From positions 1-64,000 of the forward strand of contig CAYYQE010000001.1 of the NCBI GenBank assembly GCA_964473745.1: DNA of 64,000 nucleotides, written 5' to 3'. The stretch is from JABJMC01 sp964473745. GTDB taxonomy: Bacteria > Patescibacteriota > Gracilibacteria > UBA1369 > UBA12473. The notes under the pieces were generated by a model. The model saw only the letters and a list, made by a program, of their open reading frames with translations. It ran no database searches and was not told where the DNA came from. Below, in pieces: positions 51,081 to 61,030 of the stretch (the first letter of the stretch is position 1; the number at the start of each line of letters is the position of its first letter). A program made the translations under genes and the position numbers.

Positions 51081-52127
51081 ATGGACTCAAAGCTTTCCAT
51101 CATACTTGTTGGCTACAATAGCAAAGCCCTTCTTAAACACTGTTTAAAAGGAGTGGATTCGCAAACCGAAAAAAACATTGAAACAATTTTTATTGATAAT
51201 AATTCGCAGGATGGGTCGGCTTCTTATGTTAAAAAGAATTTCAAATGGGTGAAAGTGGTTGAGAACAAAGAAAATCTTGGGTATGCCGGGGCCACTAATC
51301 AGGGGATAAAAATGAGTCAGGCTAAATATGTAATGGTTTTAAATCCTGATCTTATTCTCACTCCTAATTATTCAAAAACTATTATCCACAAATTAGAAAA
51401 AAATAAAAAAATAGGAGCGATTACCGGTAAGGTTCTTAAATATGATTTTGAAAAAGAAAAACCAACCACCCAGATTGATACAGCGGGATTGTATTGTTAT
51501 CGAAATCGACGCGTAATTGATCGGGGGCAGGGATTGGAGGACAAGGGACAATATGACCAAGAAGAAGAGGTTTTTGGGGTTTCCGGGGCTGTCCCTATTT
51601 ATCGGCGGGAAGCCTTGGAAGATGTCAAATTGCCCAATTATTCTGGGCACTCAACTCTTGACGAGGCTTATGAATATTTCGACGAAGAATTTTTTATGTA
51701 CAAAGAGGATATTGATCTTTCTTGGCGGCTGCGTTTGCGCGGTTGGAAATGCGTTTATTATCCAAAAGTAATCTGTTATCATGGTCGTGGCACTGGGGTC
51801 CTAAAAAGATTTACGCACTGGGAAGTCTACAAAGGGCGCAAGCATTTAAATAAGTTTCAAAAGTACTATGCCTATAAGAATCAGCGACTCATGCAAGTTA
51901 AAAATGAGATGTTTGGAAATTTGTGGCGCGACTTTTTTCCGATTTTGTTCAAGGAAATTCTTATTTTAGGGTATATAGTTATACGAGAACCATATTTATT
52001 AAAAGCTTTAGGTCATTTTTTTATTCAATTGCCACCCGCCCTCAAAAAAAGACGCTTAATTATGCGCCGCAAAAAAGTGAGTGCCAAACAGATGTCCAAA
52101 TGGCTTAATGGCCAAGCTCGCCTCTAA
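51081..52127 (+). CDS. Glycosyltransferase family 2 (rhamnosyltransferase-like)
   Basis: A 348-residue GT-A enzyme with LSIILVGYNSKALLKHCL, FIDNNSQDGSASYV, the VLNPDLILTPN (D-x-D-like) segment and EEFFMYKEDIDLSWRLRLRGWK, typical of WbbL/dTDP-rhamnosyl transferase-like GT2 enzymes. The C-terminal 90 residues contain one hydrophobic, membrane-associated region. It starts 8 bp after uxs and is followed at 12 bp by the initiating phosphotransferase, so it acts early in lipid-linked sugar assembly. Donor sugar not known. Confidence 0.9.
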   Translation: MDSKLSIILVGYNSKALLKHCLKGVDSQTEKNIETIFIDNNSQDGSASYVKKNFKWVKVVENKENLGYAGATNQGIKMSQAKYVMVLNPDLILTPNYSKTIIHKLEKNKKIGAITGKVLKYDFEKEKPTTQIDTAGLYCYRNRRVIDRGQGLEDKGQYDQEEEVFGVSGAVPIYRREALEDVKLPNYSGHSTLDEAYEYFDEEFFMYKEDIDLSWRLRLRGWKCVYYPKVICYHGRGTGVLKRFTHWEVYKGRKHLNKFQKYYAYKNQRLMQVKNEMFGNLWRDFFPILFKEILILGYIVIREPYLLKALGHFFIQLPPALKKRRLIMRRKKVSAKQMSKWLNGQARL

Positions 52128-52139
52128 AAAACGGCGTTT

Positions 52140-53516
52140 ATGAAACCTTTCTTAAAAATTCTTGATCAAAAATTTCTTTCAGTATTCTTACTGATATTAT
52201 CAGATTTATCCTGGGTAATAATTGCTTTTTTAGGGGCTTATTATGTTAGAAATGATCTTATAGGCCCGGAAATCCAACATTTAACTGAGTATTTAAAAGC
52301 TATGCCCGTAGTGGCCCTGATTATTATGGCCACATTTTATTCTTTTGGGCTTTATGAGCGGAGCCAACGCACGACCAAACTCAGTGAAATGCATCGTTTG
52401 TTTCAAGCAATCACTTTAGTATGGCTATTTATAATGGCGGCTTCGTTTCTTTATAAATACGATTATTCTCGTATTTTAGTTGTGCTCTCATATGGCTTAG
52501 CTATTTTGTTGATTACCATGGGGCGATATTTGATTAGAAGCATTTACAAACGCTTACATCGCAAGGGGATCGGAGTAACGAGAGTGTTAATTATTGGCGC
52601 GGGTCGGCCTGGTAAGCAAGTAGCAGAAAAATTAAAACAGTACGATGAATTTGGTTATCGCATCATTGGATTTGTTGATGATCATGCCAAAGCAAAAAAA
52701 ACCATGCCTTTATTAGGAAAGACAAAAGATTTAGTAAAACTGATAAAAAAACACGAAATACACGAAATTTTTGTAGTAGATCCCAGTATTTCTCATGAGC
52801 GCATTTTGGGGCTAATTCACAAATGTGAAGACGCAAAAGTAAAGTTCAAAGTAGTTTCTGATTTGTTTGAAATTGTGGCCGGAGATATTGATTTAACTGA
52901 GTTGGAAGGGCTCCCTAGCTTAGATTTGAAAAAGCATGATCCGGGTTTGTTTTATAAGGCTTTTAAGCGTGGTTTGGATATTTTATGCTCATTAATTGCT
53001 TTGGTTATTTTTTCTCCAGCTTGGGTTATCACTGTTTTGGCGATTCATCTTGAATCTAAAGGGAAAGCCATTTTTAGCCAAAAAAGAGTTGGGAAAGGGG
53101 GCAAGGTATTTGTGATGTATAAGTTTAGAACGATGTATAAAAATGCCAATCCAAATGATTACGCCCCCAAAGTTAAAACTGATAAACGTGTTACCAAAGT
53201 TGGGCGATTCCTCCGAAAAGTCAGCCTGGATGAATTCCCTCAATTTTGGAATGTTCTAAAAGGAGAGATGTCAGTGGTTGGGCCGCGTCCGGAAATGCCG
53301 TTTATAGTTAAAGAATATACGGAATGGCAACGCCGCCGTTTAGATGTGAAGCCTGGGATCACCGGACTTTGGCAAATTTTAGGGCGAAAAGACCTGCCCT
53401 TACACGAAAACATCGAGTATGATTTCTATTACATAAAGAACCAATCGCTCTTATTAGATATTGTTATCCTTATCAAAACAATTACAGCTGTGGTTGGGGG
53501 CAAAGGAGCTTATTAA
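52140..53516 (+). CDS. Undecaprenyl-phosphate sugar phosphotransferase (polyprenyl glycosylphosphotransferase)
   Basis: A 458-residue initiating enzyme that moves a sugar-phosphate from UDP-sugar to undecaprenyl phosphate (WbaP/WcaJ/CpsE family). Four N-terminal membrane helices (15-140), a CoA-binding-like Rossmann domain (VLIIGAGRPGKQVAEKL, about 145-260), a fifth hydrophobic helix (about 280) and the catalytic domain: QKRVGKGGKVFVMYKFRTMYK, LDEFPQFWNVLKGEMSVVGP and the RPE and PGITGLWQ motifs. It is in an operon with uxs, GT2 and the ligase. Confidence 0.94.
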   Translation: MKPFLKILDQKFLSVFLLILSDLSWVIIAFLGAYYVRNDLIGPEIQHLTEYLKAMPVVALIIMATFYSFGLYERSQRTTKLSEMHRLFQAITLVWLFIMAASFLYKYDYSRILVVLSYGLAILLITMGRYLIRSIYKRLHRKGIGVTRVLIIGAGRPGKQVAEKLKQYDEFGYRIIGFVDDHAKAKKTMPLLGKTKDLVKLIKKHEIHEIFVVDPSISHERILGLIHKCEDAKVKFKVVSDLFEIVAGDIDLTELEGLPSLDLKKHDPGLFYKAFKRGLDILCSLIALVIFSPAWVITVLAIHLESKGKAIFSQKRVGKGGKVFVMYKFRTMYKNANPNDYAPKVKTDKRVTKVGRFLRKVSLDEFPQFWNVLKGEMSVVGPRPEMPFIVKEYTEWQRRRLDVKPGITGLWQILGRKDLPLHENIEYDFYYIKNQSLLLDIVILIKTITAVVGGKGAY

Positions 53517-53526
53517 AAACCTTCTT

Positions 53527-55626
53527 ATGAAACTTATTAATCAAATGTTTAGGAAAGCCGCCAATATGAGTACGCAGGATCTTGTTCGAGGGTTAATTTA
53601 TGCCTTAATCATTTTGGTGCCCACCATCTATCACACTGGCTTTGACGCTGCTTTTACAACTCCTAAGCTTGCTTTGCTTCGTGTGATTACCATTCTTATT
53701 GTAATAGTTTGGGGAGTTCAGGTTGTTGCTCAAAAGAAAATCATTTACCGAAAATCTCCTTTAAATAAATGGATAGTTGGTTATGGGTTTGTTTTAGGTT
53801 TAACTACACTTTTTTCTAGCTACTTCTGGGGAAGTTTTTTCGGAGATCAAGGAAGGTTTTTAGGTTTGGTGACCATGCTTAATTTGCTTTTTTTGGCGAT
53901 TGTTATCCTGAATTTCTTTCAATCAAAGGCTCATATTCAAAAAATAATTAAAATTTCAGTTTGGACGGCCATGGTTTTAGGACTTTATGGATTACTCCAA
54001 TTTAAAGGAGTAGTTGGAGCTGAAAATTGGGATTTTGATCCAACTTTACGTGTTTTTGGAACAATTGGGCACAGTAACCATTTTGGAGCATACTTAGCTT
54101 TCCATTTTATGCTTTTAGTAGGCTTATTTATAAACACTCCTCGTTTAAGCCGCCGTGTGGTTTACGGGATGGGTGGGTTTATTATGCTTCTCACGATTTT
54201 AGCCACGGCTAGCCGAGGCGCCTCATTTGCTTTATTTGGAGCGGTTTTAGTTTTTGTTATTGGGTGGGGAATTTACAACTGGTCATGGGTGCGGAAGCAG
54301 AAAAAAAGGATTCTAGCAGTTTTAATTATTACCATTATTGCGGCCACTATTTTTCATAAACCAATAATCAACCGGTTCGAAAATTTAAATCTCACGCAAA
54401 GAACAGTTTCTACGATTGATTACATGATGCAGGGCAACATTCCTGATCGTGTCAGTTGGTGGTTTAGTTCACTAGCCATGATTCGGGATAATCCAGTTTT
54501 AGGGCACGGACTTTCCACTTTTCGTGACACTTATAATTTGTATAGAAGAACGGATTATCGCGTTCCCGGGGATGTTCAAGACAAGGTTACTCCCGAAAGT
54601 GCGCATATGGAATATTTGAATATCGCGGCCACGCAAGGAATTTTGGGTCTTATTGTGTATTTAGGATTAATTCTATGTTGGGCTAGTTTAATTTGGCGAA
54701 TATTAAGAGGAAAAGACATTTCTAAACGCAAAAAAATAACCGCCTTATCTTTATTAACGGCGGGGCTAGTTTATCTAGCACAAGTTCTTATGAGTTTTGG
54801 GGTTGTTGCCACTCTGGTTCCTCTTTATATACTCATTGGGATGTCCGGAACTTATTATCACGTTATTGCGGATCCAGACCCACAAACCAAGCAATTAAAA
54901 AATATAAGAATAAGTAGTTTAAATCGCTGGATAAGTGTGGTTGTTATCTTTTTCTTTGTGATTAGCTGTAGTTGGTTTACATATCGTCAGGCCAAGGCCG
55001 AGTGGGCTTTTGAAAAAGCAGAACAACTTAGAGGGGAGGTGGGATTAATGATTGAGGCTTATGAAGAAGCCGTAGCAGCAATGCCCTGGATGTATACTTA
55101 TTGGGAGAAATTTGGAATGGATGCTTTTGAATTTAGCACTTACAGCAATGATATAGAAGTTGTGAAATATTTATTAAGTGAATCTATTGGCGCCTATTTG
55201 GTTGCTTATGAATTAGTCCAAACACAACCTTATTTACAGTCTAATTTAGGACTTGCTTACATTGTTTACGCCGAAGTTTTGGAAGCAGAGGGAAAAAACG
55301 TCGAAGCCGCTGAATTCAGAAAAGTAGGAGAAGAATTTTATCAAGAAGCAATTACCTTAGGAGTAAATAATCCTCTTTATGCTTATAATTTTGGATTGCT
55401 TTTAATGGGGCTAGATCGAGACCAAGAAGCCAAGGAGGCCTTTTTACATATTTTAACGTTTAGGGATCCTTATCAACGTGTTTATACGAAATTAGCTGAA
55501 ATTGAAGTGAATAACGAGAATTATGAAGAAGCCCGGAATTACGTCCAAAAAGCTCTTGAGCAGGATTCTGGAGACCAAGAAGCTAAAGCTATTTTAGAAC
55601 GCATTAATACGGAATCTGAGCTTTAG
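53527..55626 (+). CDS. O-antigen ligase/polymerase-like membrane protein with TPR tail
   Basis: A 699-residue protein with about 10-12 membrane helices in the first 470 residues and the Wzy_C signature region (TASRGASFALFGAVLVFV, GHGLSTFRDTYNLY, ESAHMEYLNIAATQGILGL). It is expected to polymerise glycan or ligate it to an acceptor outside the membrane. The C-terminus (about 520-699) is TPR repeats. The start is the ATG at 53527, 10 bp after the previous stop; the longer reading lies inside that gene. It is the last gene of the polysaccharide operon. Confidence 0.88.
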   Translation: MKLINQMFRKAANMSTQDLVRGLIYALIILVPTIYHTGFDAAFTTPKLALLRVITILIVIVWGVQVVAQKKIIYRKSPLNKWIVGYGFVLGLTTLFSSYFWGSFFGDQGRFLGLVTMLNLLFLAIVILNFFQSKAHIQKIIKISVWTAMVLGLYGLLQFKGVVGAENWDFDPTLRVFGTIGHSNHFGAYLAFHFMLLVGLFINTPRLSRRVVYGMGGFIMLLTILATASRGASFALFGAVLVFVIGWGIYNWSWVRKQKKRILAVLIITIIAATIFHKPIINRFENLNLTQRTVSTIDYMMQGNIPDRVSWWFSSLAMIRDNPVLGHGLSTFRDTYNLYRRTDYRVPGDVQDKVTPESAHMEYLNIAATQGILGLIVYLGLILCWASLIWRILRGKDISKRKKITALSLLTAGLVYLAQVLMSFGVVATLVPLYILIGMSGTYYHVIADPDPQTKQLKNIRISSLNRWISVVVIFFFVISCSWFTYRQAKAEWAFEKAEQLRGEVGLMIEAYEEAVAAMPWMYTYWEKFGMDAFEFSTYSNDIEVVKYLLSESIGAYLVAYELVQTQPYLQSNLGLAYIVYAEVLEAEGKNVEAAEFRKVGEEFYQEAITLGVNNPLYAYNFGLLLMGLDRDQEAKEAFLHILTFRDPYQRVYTKLAEIEVNNENYEEARNYVQKALEQDSGDQEAKAILERINTESEL

Positions 55627-56426
55627 GACCCCAGTTCTTTGGCCCGGGCATAAGCCGCTTCAATCGCTTCGGTAATGCGAGCTTTAAACATGCCTTTTTC
55701 AAATATTTGTAAAGCTTGTTCCGTGGTGCCACCTTTTGAGGTTACTCGTTCACGCAAATCTTTTAATTCATCAAGATTAAGAGCCGTCTGCGCTAATTGC
55801 CCGCTACCAATCATAGTTTGAATAGCAAGTCTTTGTGCTTGCTCTTTGGGGAGCCCCAAACTCGCCGCCCCTTCAATCATTGCTTCAATAAAATAAAAAA
55901 CATAAGCTGGCCCACTACCAGACAGCGCCGTTACAACATCAATGTGGTTTTCATCCGCGACTTCTACTGCAATCCCAAAACTTTCTAACATGGCCTCAGT
56001 AATAGCTTTTTGGTCTTTGGTGACTTCTGGTGCCGCAAACCAGCCCGAAGCTCCTGCTTCAATAAGCGCCGGGGTATTTGGCATAACGCGCACTATTGCT
56101 GGATGATCTGTGCCTTCGTATAAGCGTTTTACAGAAATCCCAGCCGCAATAGAAATCAATAAAGAACCTTTGAGCCGTCCTTTTAGTGATTCTAAAACCG
56201 GATCAATATCTTGTGGCTTTACAGCCAAAAGAACCACCGTGTCTTTATCAATGACTGCGGTTGCTAGAGATTCAAAAACATTAATGCCAAGTCCGCGTGC
56301 TAGTCCAATTTTTTCCGAAGAATGCTCGACGATTCCAATCGATTCAAACAATGGGTCTTCGGACGCCAGCAGCGCCTTAACTATGGCTGAACCCATATTC
56401 CCAAAACCAATAACAAGTAAATTCAT
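55623..56426 (-). CDS. proC: Pyrroline-5-carboxylate reductase
   Basis: A 267-residue NAD(P)H enzyme for the last step of proline synthesis. Motifs: LLVIGFGNMGSAIVKALL, VLLAVKPQDI, RVMPNTPALIEAGASGW, ALSGSGPAYVFYFIEAM and RERVTSKGGTTEQALQIFE. Length fits. proA is 2 kb away on the same strand; proB is not in the window, so glutamate kinase must be elsewhere or missing. The 3' end overlaps the ligase gene by 4 bp convergently. Confidence 0.95.
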   Translation of the reverse strand: MNLLVIGFGNMGSAIVKALLASEDPLFESIGIVEHSSEKIGLARGLGINVFESLATAVIDKDTVVLLAVKPQDIDPVLESLKGRLKGSLLISIAAGISVKRLYEGTDHPAIVRVMPNTPALIEAGASGWFAAPEVTKDQKAITEAMLESFGIAVEVADENHIDVVTALSGSGPAYVFYFIEAMIEGAASLGLPKEQAQRLAIQTMIGSGQLAQTALNLDELKDLRERVTSKGGTTEQALQIFEKGMFKARITEAIEAAYARAKELGS

Positions 56427-56449
56427 GCGTCTATGATAACAAAAGAGAT

Positions 56450-57424
56450 CTATTTTTTATAACTCTTTTCTGCTTTTAGAGCTTCTTTCAACGCGCGCAG
56501 GGCCACTTCCTGCATCTCGTCATCAGGTTTTTTAGTAGTGATTTTTTGGATCCACAAACCAGGTACTGCCAACCAGTGCATCCACCATTTAGAATTAAAT
56601 TTCCCAGTAATTTTTAGGATTTCATACGAAATACCAGCAATTAACGGCAGCGCCGCAATTCTTTCCGCCAATTTTAGTGCAAAAGATTCTTCCTCGGGCA
56701 TAACCGTATAAACCAAAACACTTAAAAACAGCACCCAAAAAATAAAACTAGTTCCACAGCGCGGATGTTCGGGATTTTCTTTTTGGGCGTTTTTTACAGT
56801 GAGAGGTTTTTCATGTTCATAAGTCCAAATTGCTTGGTGTTCAGCCCCGTGATAACCAAAAACACGGCGCACATCTGGCAACAAGGAAATAAGAAGCAAA
56901 TACAACACAAAAACAAAAATCTTTGTCATTCCATCCACAAAATTAAATAGCAAGTAATGATCTTCTACTACTGGAGAAATTTGGCTCACTCCTTCGGCGG
57001 CTAATAAGGGCAAAAACTTAAACAGAAAAAGCGCAAAAGCAAACACAAAAACCAAATAAAATCCCCAAAAAACTCCATTTAACACTTTTCTGAAAAAAGT
57101 TTCTTTTTTGGGTTTTATTTTTTTACCTTTTTCCTTGGCATAGGCCGCATCAATATCTTCCATCATGATTTTGTTTGAAAAAAGAAGGGCCCGCATTCCT
57201 ATTTTAAGAGATTCATAAAGAGCCACTATGCCCCGCAAAAGAGGGATAGCCCAAAATTTTGAGCGCGTCGCAAAACTAATATATTTTTCTTTTTTTATTA
57301 TGATTTTTTTATTCATGCGACGAACAGCCATCACATAAAAGTGAGGGGATCGCATCATAACTCCTTCAATAATGGCTTGGCCACCAACGGCAAAATCAAT
57401 TTTTTTGGAAGACTTTTTGGGCAT
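56450..57424 (-). CDS. DUF1385 membrane protein
   Basis: A 324-residue membrane protein of the DUF1385 family: VGGQAIIEGVMMRSP near the N-terminus, VALYESLKIGMRALLFS, and FGYHGAEHQAIWTYE with HPRCGTSFIFWVLFLSV in the middle, where a metal site is possible (His-Glu-His and Cys). About four or five membrane helices. Function unknown in the family. The start is the ATG at 57424 (MPKKSSKK); a longer in-frame start adds ten residues. Confidence 0.9.
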   Translation of the reverse strand: MPKKSSKKIDFAVGGQAIIEGVMMRSPHFYVMAVRRMNKKIIIKKEKYISFATRSKFWAIPLLRGIVALYESLKIGMRALLFSNKIMMEDIDAAYAKEKGKKIKPKKETFFRKVLNGVFWGFYLVFVFAFALFLFKFLPLLAAEGVSQISPVVEDHYLLFNFVDGMTKIFVFVLYLLLISLLPDVRRVFGYHGAEHQAIWTYEHEKPLTVKNAQKENPEHPRCGTSFIFWVLFLSVLVYTVMPEEESFALKLAERIAALPLIAGISYEILKITGKFNSKWWMHWLAVPGLWIQKITTKKPDDEMQEVALRALKEALKAEKSYKK

Positions 57425-57469
57425 ACGAAAGCACCTTACACTATCGGCCCCCACCTGCCAATCAAACCT

Positions 57470-58324
57470 TTAATGAAGAAGTTGATGAATAGTGTAGGGA
57501 AGCTGAAGAGCTAGATCAGTGGCTGTAAAATTAAATCCTTTTTTCACTTTTAAATCATCGCCAGCTTGGCACAAAATAAAGGCTCCTATTTTGGCCGCGT
57601 TGTACGGCGTTAATTCGCGAGCTATTAAGCTTCCAATTAGTCCCGCCAAAACATCGCCTGTCCCGCCAGAGGTCATGCCAGAATTTCCCATTTGATTAAT
57701 ACAAAAATCTCCTTTATTTGAAGCGAGAATATCTACTGGATTTTTAAGAAGAACATTAACATTTAATTCTGTGGCACACTTTTTTACCATTTCAACTTTT
57801 TCAATCAGAAGTGAAGGAAAACGTTTGTCACAAAAATTAGAAAATTCCTGAGCGTGAGGCGTCATTAAAATACTGGAATTTCCTCGAGTTTTATCACGAG
57901 GTAGGGCGTAAATTGCTTGGGCATCCAAAACAATTGGGCATTTTGCTTTTTTAACAATTGCTTGAATCGCTTCTAATGTTTCTTGGCGTTCACCAATTCC
58001 TGGGCCAATTACTAAGCATCCTTGTTTTTCACTCATTAGAGTAATTGGTTCGACACCACGCGCATCTAAATATTCTCCAGGGAAAGGTTTTACAATAAAA
58101 TCCGGATAATACGTTCGACTAACCGCAAAATTACATTCCGGAACACATAAATGAACCAAATCAGACCCTCCAAACAGCGCCCCCATCCCTGCTAAAAGTG
58201 GGGCCCCATAATAATCTAGGCTTCCCCCAATAATTGCTACTCGACCATTCATTCCCTTGTGCGTGTCAGAATCGCGCTTAGGATAAAGTTCTTTTACATC
58301 TGATTTTTTAATTTCAGTAAGCAT
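57470..58324 (-). CDS. nnrD: ADP/ATP-dependent NAD(P)H-hydrate dehydratase
   Basis: A 284-residue ribokinase-like enzyme that repairs hydrated NAD(P)H. It has GMNGRVAIIGGSLDYYGAPLLAG, VIGPGIGERQETLEA, VLDAQAIYAL, MTPHAQEFSNF and the nucleotide-binding NSGMTSGGTGDVLAGLIGSL. The N-terminal epimerase domain (NnrE) is absent, so this is the dehydratase-only form. Confidence 0.93.
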   Translation of the reverse strand: MLTEIKKSDVKELYPKRDSDTHKGMNGRVAIIGGSLDYYGAPLLAGMGALFGGSDLVHLCVPECNFAVSRTYYPDFIVKPFPGEYLDARGVEPITLMSEKQGCLVIGPGIGERQETLEAIQAIVKKAKCPIVLDAQAIYALPRDKTRGNSSILMTPHAQEFSNFCDKRFPSLLIEKVEMVKKCATELNVNVLLKNPVDILASNKGDFCINQMGNSGMTSGGTGDVLAGLIGSLIARELTPYNAAKIGAFILCQAGDDLKVKKGFNFTATDLALQLPYTIHQLLH

Positions 58325-58383
58325 CAGGTGGAGGTTTTTAGGAGAGGACTGTTAATTATAGCACAAAAGCAAAGTAATTCAAA

Positions 58384-59631
58384 TTAAGCTGCCCGGGTTT
58401 GGCCATCACCGCGCACCAACCATTTAAAAGTGGTTAGGCCTTCCAGTGCAAATGGTCCGCGTACATGTAATTTTTGCGTTGAAATTCCGATTTCCGCGCC
58501 AAGACCAAACTGCGCTCCATCACTAAACTGGGTCGAAGCATTAACATAAACTGTGGCCGCATCCACCTCCTGTAGAAAACGCTCTGCTGTTTCCTTGTCT
58601 TCCGTGCAAATTGCCTCCGAGTGTTTAAGACTGTGCTCCGTAATATGGGCAATGGCCTCATCCAAAGAATCAACAACTTTTATGGCCAAAATATAGTCTA
58701 AGAATTCTGTATCAAAATCATCGGCTTGAGCGGCAACGCCAGCGTCACCTACTATGGCTAACGAGCGTTCATCGCACCGAAGTTCCACCTTTTCCTCGCG
58801 GAGTAGGGGGGCAATTTTCCCCAAAAAATCTTCCGCCACATCAGCGTGGACCAACAAAGCATCCAGCGTATTACAGATAGAAACACGTCGAGTTTTAGCA
58901 TTTACTACTATTGCCGCGGATTTGTCTAAATCTGCGTTTTTATCAACATAAGTATGAACCACCGAGGCCCCAGTCTCAATTACTGGCACCTGGGCGTTTT
59001 CAACTACAAAATTTATAAGCCCTTTGCCTCCGCGCGGAATAATCACATCCAAATAACCACGCAATTTCAAAAACTCACCCGTAATCGCTCGATCAGTGGT
59101 ATCTAAAAACTGAATAGCATCAGGAGGAATAGCAGTCCCTGCCAAAGCTTCACGCATTACCTTAACCAAAGACCGGTTAGAGGAAATCGCATCCGAACCA
59201 CCTTTTAACATCACGGCATTGCCACTTTTTAAACACAAAACAGCCGCATCCACGGTGACGTTTGGCCGAGATTCATAGATTATGCCAATCACGCCGAGCG
59301 GGACCCGCACTCGTTCTATTTCCAAACCATTCGGCCGCTCGCGCCTATCAACCACCTTCCCAACTTCATCCTCCAAGCTCGCCACATTTTTAAGTTCATT
59401 CACAATTCCTTCAATCCGCGCCGCATCCAGCATTAACCGGTCCACCATTACTGTTTGACCGGCTTCTTTGGCGCGCGCCACATCCTCGGCATTGGCCGCC
59501 AAAATTTCATCCTGCCTCTCCAACAAAGCCTCGCCAATTTTAAGTAGGGCCTTATTTTTTTGATCGGTAGTTAGGGTGTTAAGGACACGCGCGGCTGACA
59601 CCGCTGCCTCAGCTTGAGCTTTTAAATCCAT
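58384..59631 (-). CDS. proA: Glutamate-5-semialdehyde dehydrogenase (gamma-glutamyl phosphate reductase)
   Basis: A 415-residue NADPH enzyme for the second step of proline synthesis. Motifs: RVPLGVIGIIYESRPNVTVDAAVLCLKSGNA-type cofactor region (key: VIGIIYESRPNVT), GGSDAISSNRSL, the VIIPRGGKGLI segment, and RRVSICNTLDALLVH holding the catalytic Cys. FGLGAEIGISTQKLHVRGP near the end is diagnostic. The start is the ATG at 59631 (MDLKAQAEAAV). proB was not seen nearby, where proBA would be usual. Confidence 0.95.
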   Translation of the reverse strand: MDLKAQAEAAVSAARVLNTLTTDQKNKALLKIGEALLERQDEILAANAEDVARAKEAGQTVMVDRLMLDAARIEGIVNELKNVASLEDEVGKVVDRRERPNGLEIERVRVPLGVIGIIYESRPNVTVDAAVLCLKSGNAVMLKGGSDAISSNRSLVKVMREALAGTAIPPDAIQFLDTTDRAITGEFLKLRGYLDVIIPRGGKGLINFVVENAQVPVIETGASVVHTYVDKNADLDKSAAIVVNAKTRRVSICNTLDALLVHADVAEDFLGKIAPLLREEKVELRCDERSLAIVGDAGVAAQADDFDTEFLDYILAIKVVDSLDEAIAHITEHSLKHSEAICTEDKETAERFLQEVDAATVYVNASTQFSDGAQFGLGAEIGISTQKLHVRGPFALEGLTTFKWLVRGDGQTRAA

Positions 59632-59689
59632 ACTAAAAAACGTTAAATAGCATGATGATTGTATCATGGGCTTTAAAGAAAACTATGCC

Positions 59690-61024
59690 TTACGTTCTTG
59701 GATTTGCGTCAGAATTAATTTTTACTGCGGGCGTTGGCTCGGCTTCTGGGGCCGGAGTTGGATTTACAGAAAGCAAAAACGAAGCTCCTGTGGCCGCTTT
59801 TTCGGCAGGCGGGACAACCGGTGGAGAGGAATCTTGTTCAGCTTGTACCTCTTTAGCTGCCGCGGCAACTTCCGCCACATCTTCGGCATCAGCCCGTCCT
59901 TTAACAGATTTATTAGTTACTGGTTTTGGTGGTTTAATATCTTGCAAAACCTTGGAGCGGCCTGCTGCGGCTGCGATGTGCTCAGCTAAATTAGCCTCTT
60001 CTTTGGCTCGCTGATCTTTTTTAGCTGTCACGTCTTCTGGTCCTGCCTCATACACCGGGATCATTACGTCTTCAGTATTTTTATCCATAACCAAAGTTCG
60101 AATCGGGAATGGAATGCCAATACCTTCTTTATCAAATTTTTCTTTAATTAATTTAATCACACCAGATTTAGTGCCGACCCAGTTGGATTTTGAATCCACC
60201 CAAAACCTAACTAAAAAGCTAATCGAGCTATCCGCAAACTCATCCAAAACAATGGCTGGGCCTGGCTCCTCCAAAACTGGTTCATATTCGTTTAGGGCCT
60301 CTTTAATAATTTGAGTAGCATGCGCCAAATCTGTTCGATATTCCACGCCAACTTCCACTTCAATTCTTCGGAAAGGATTAGAAGTGAAACTAGTCACTTG
60401 ATTAGTAAAAAGTTGTGAATTTGGAACAATCACGCGGGTACCATCTAGTGCTTTCAAAATAGTGGCCCGAGATTGAATTTCTACAACCTGACCAATCGTG
60501 TCATTAACTTTAATAAAATCTCCCAGAGTAAACTGGCGATTAACCAAAATCATAATTCCAGCAATAAAATTCATAATCAGGTCTTGCATTGCAAAACCCA
60601 TTCCAAAACCAACCGCCGCAATAATCGCAGTCAGATCAATTCCCGCAATTTTCAATGAAATAGTCACCCCAAGTAGCAAAACCGCCACATAAGTCGCTCT
60701 TCCAATCAAAACCAAAACCTCCTGGTCATCCTCGGCAAGCTTGCTAGAAACTCGATCAACAACCTTTTCTTTGGTTGCTTTAGCGAGTAGAAAAGAACAG
60801 GCAAAAATAATCATCGCCGCAACCCATTGCGGCGCACTCGCCCAGAGCGTACTAAAAAATTCAGTTAACCCAGAAGTTGTCTCGGACGCCGCGGTGTTTC
60901 TCTGATCTGCAATACTGGCCGCCAAAGCACTTTCTAGTCCCCAAATCATGGCTGATAACGCCAATAATCCGGAGAAAGCCATTCTTTTTAAACGTACAAA
61001 CATTTGTTTTGGTGTTAATTTCAT
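59690..61024 (-). CDS. mscS: MscS-family small-conductance mechanosensitive channel
   Basis: A 444-residue channel that opens under osmotic down-shock. A signal/first helix (about 15-40), two more membrane helices (WVAAMIIFACSFLLA, TYVAVLLLGVTISL), the pore helix TM3 (AIIAAVGFGMGFAMQDLIMNFIAG-type; key VGFGMGFAMQD), the beta domain (RQFTLGDFIKVNDTIGQVVEI) and the alpha/beta vestibule. The last 120 residues are a long Ala/Glu/Pro-rich disordered tail not usual for MscS. The start is the ATG at 61024, right at the predicted transcript start (leaderless). Confidence 0.93.
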   Translation of the reverse strand: MKLTPKQMFVRLKRMAFSGLLALSAMIWGLESALAASIADQRNTAASETTSGLTEFFSTLWASAPQWVAAMIIFACSFLLAKATKEKVVDRVSSKLAEDDQEVLVLIGRATYVAVLLLGVTISLKIAGIDLTAIIAAVGFGMGFAMQDLIMNFIAGIMILVNRQFTLGDFIKVNDTIGQVVEIQSRATILKALDGTRVIVPNSQLFTNQVTSFTSNPFRRIEVEVGVEYRTDLAHATQIIKEALNEYEPVLEEPGPAIVLDEFADSSISFLVRFWVDSKSNWVGTKSGVIKLIKEKFDKEGIGIPFPIRTLVMDKNTEDVMIPVYEAGPEDVTAKKDQRAKEEANLAEHIAAAAGRSKVLQDIKPPKPVTNKSVKGRADAEDVAEVAAAAKEVQAEQDSSPPVVPPAEKAATGASFLLSVNPTPAPEAEPTPAVKINSDANPRT

Positions 61025-61030
61025 CACATA

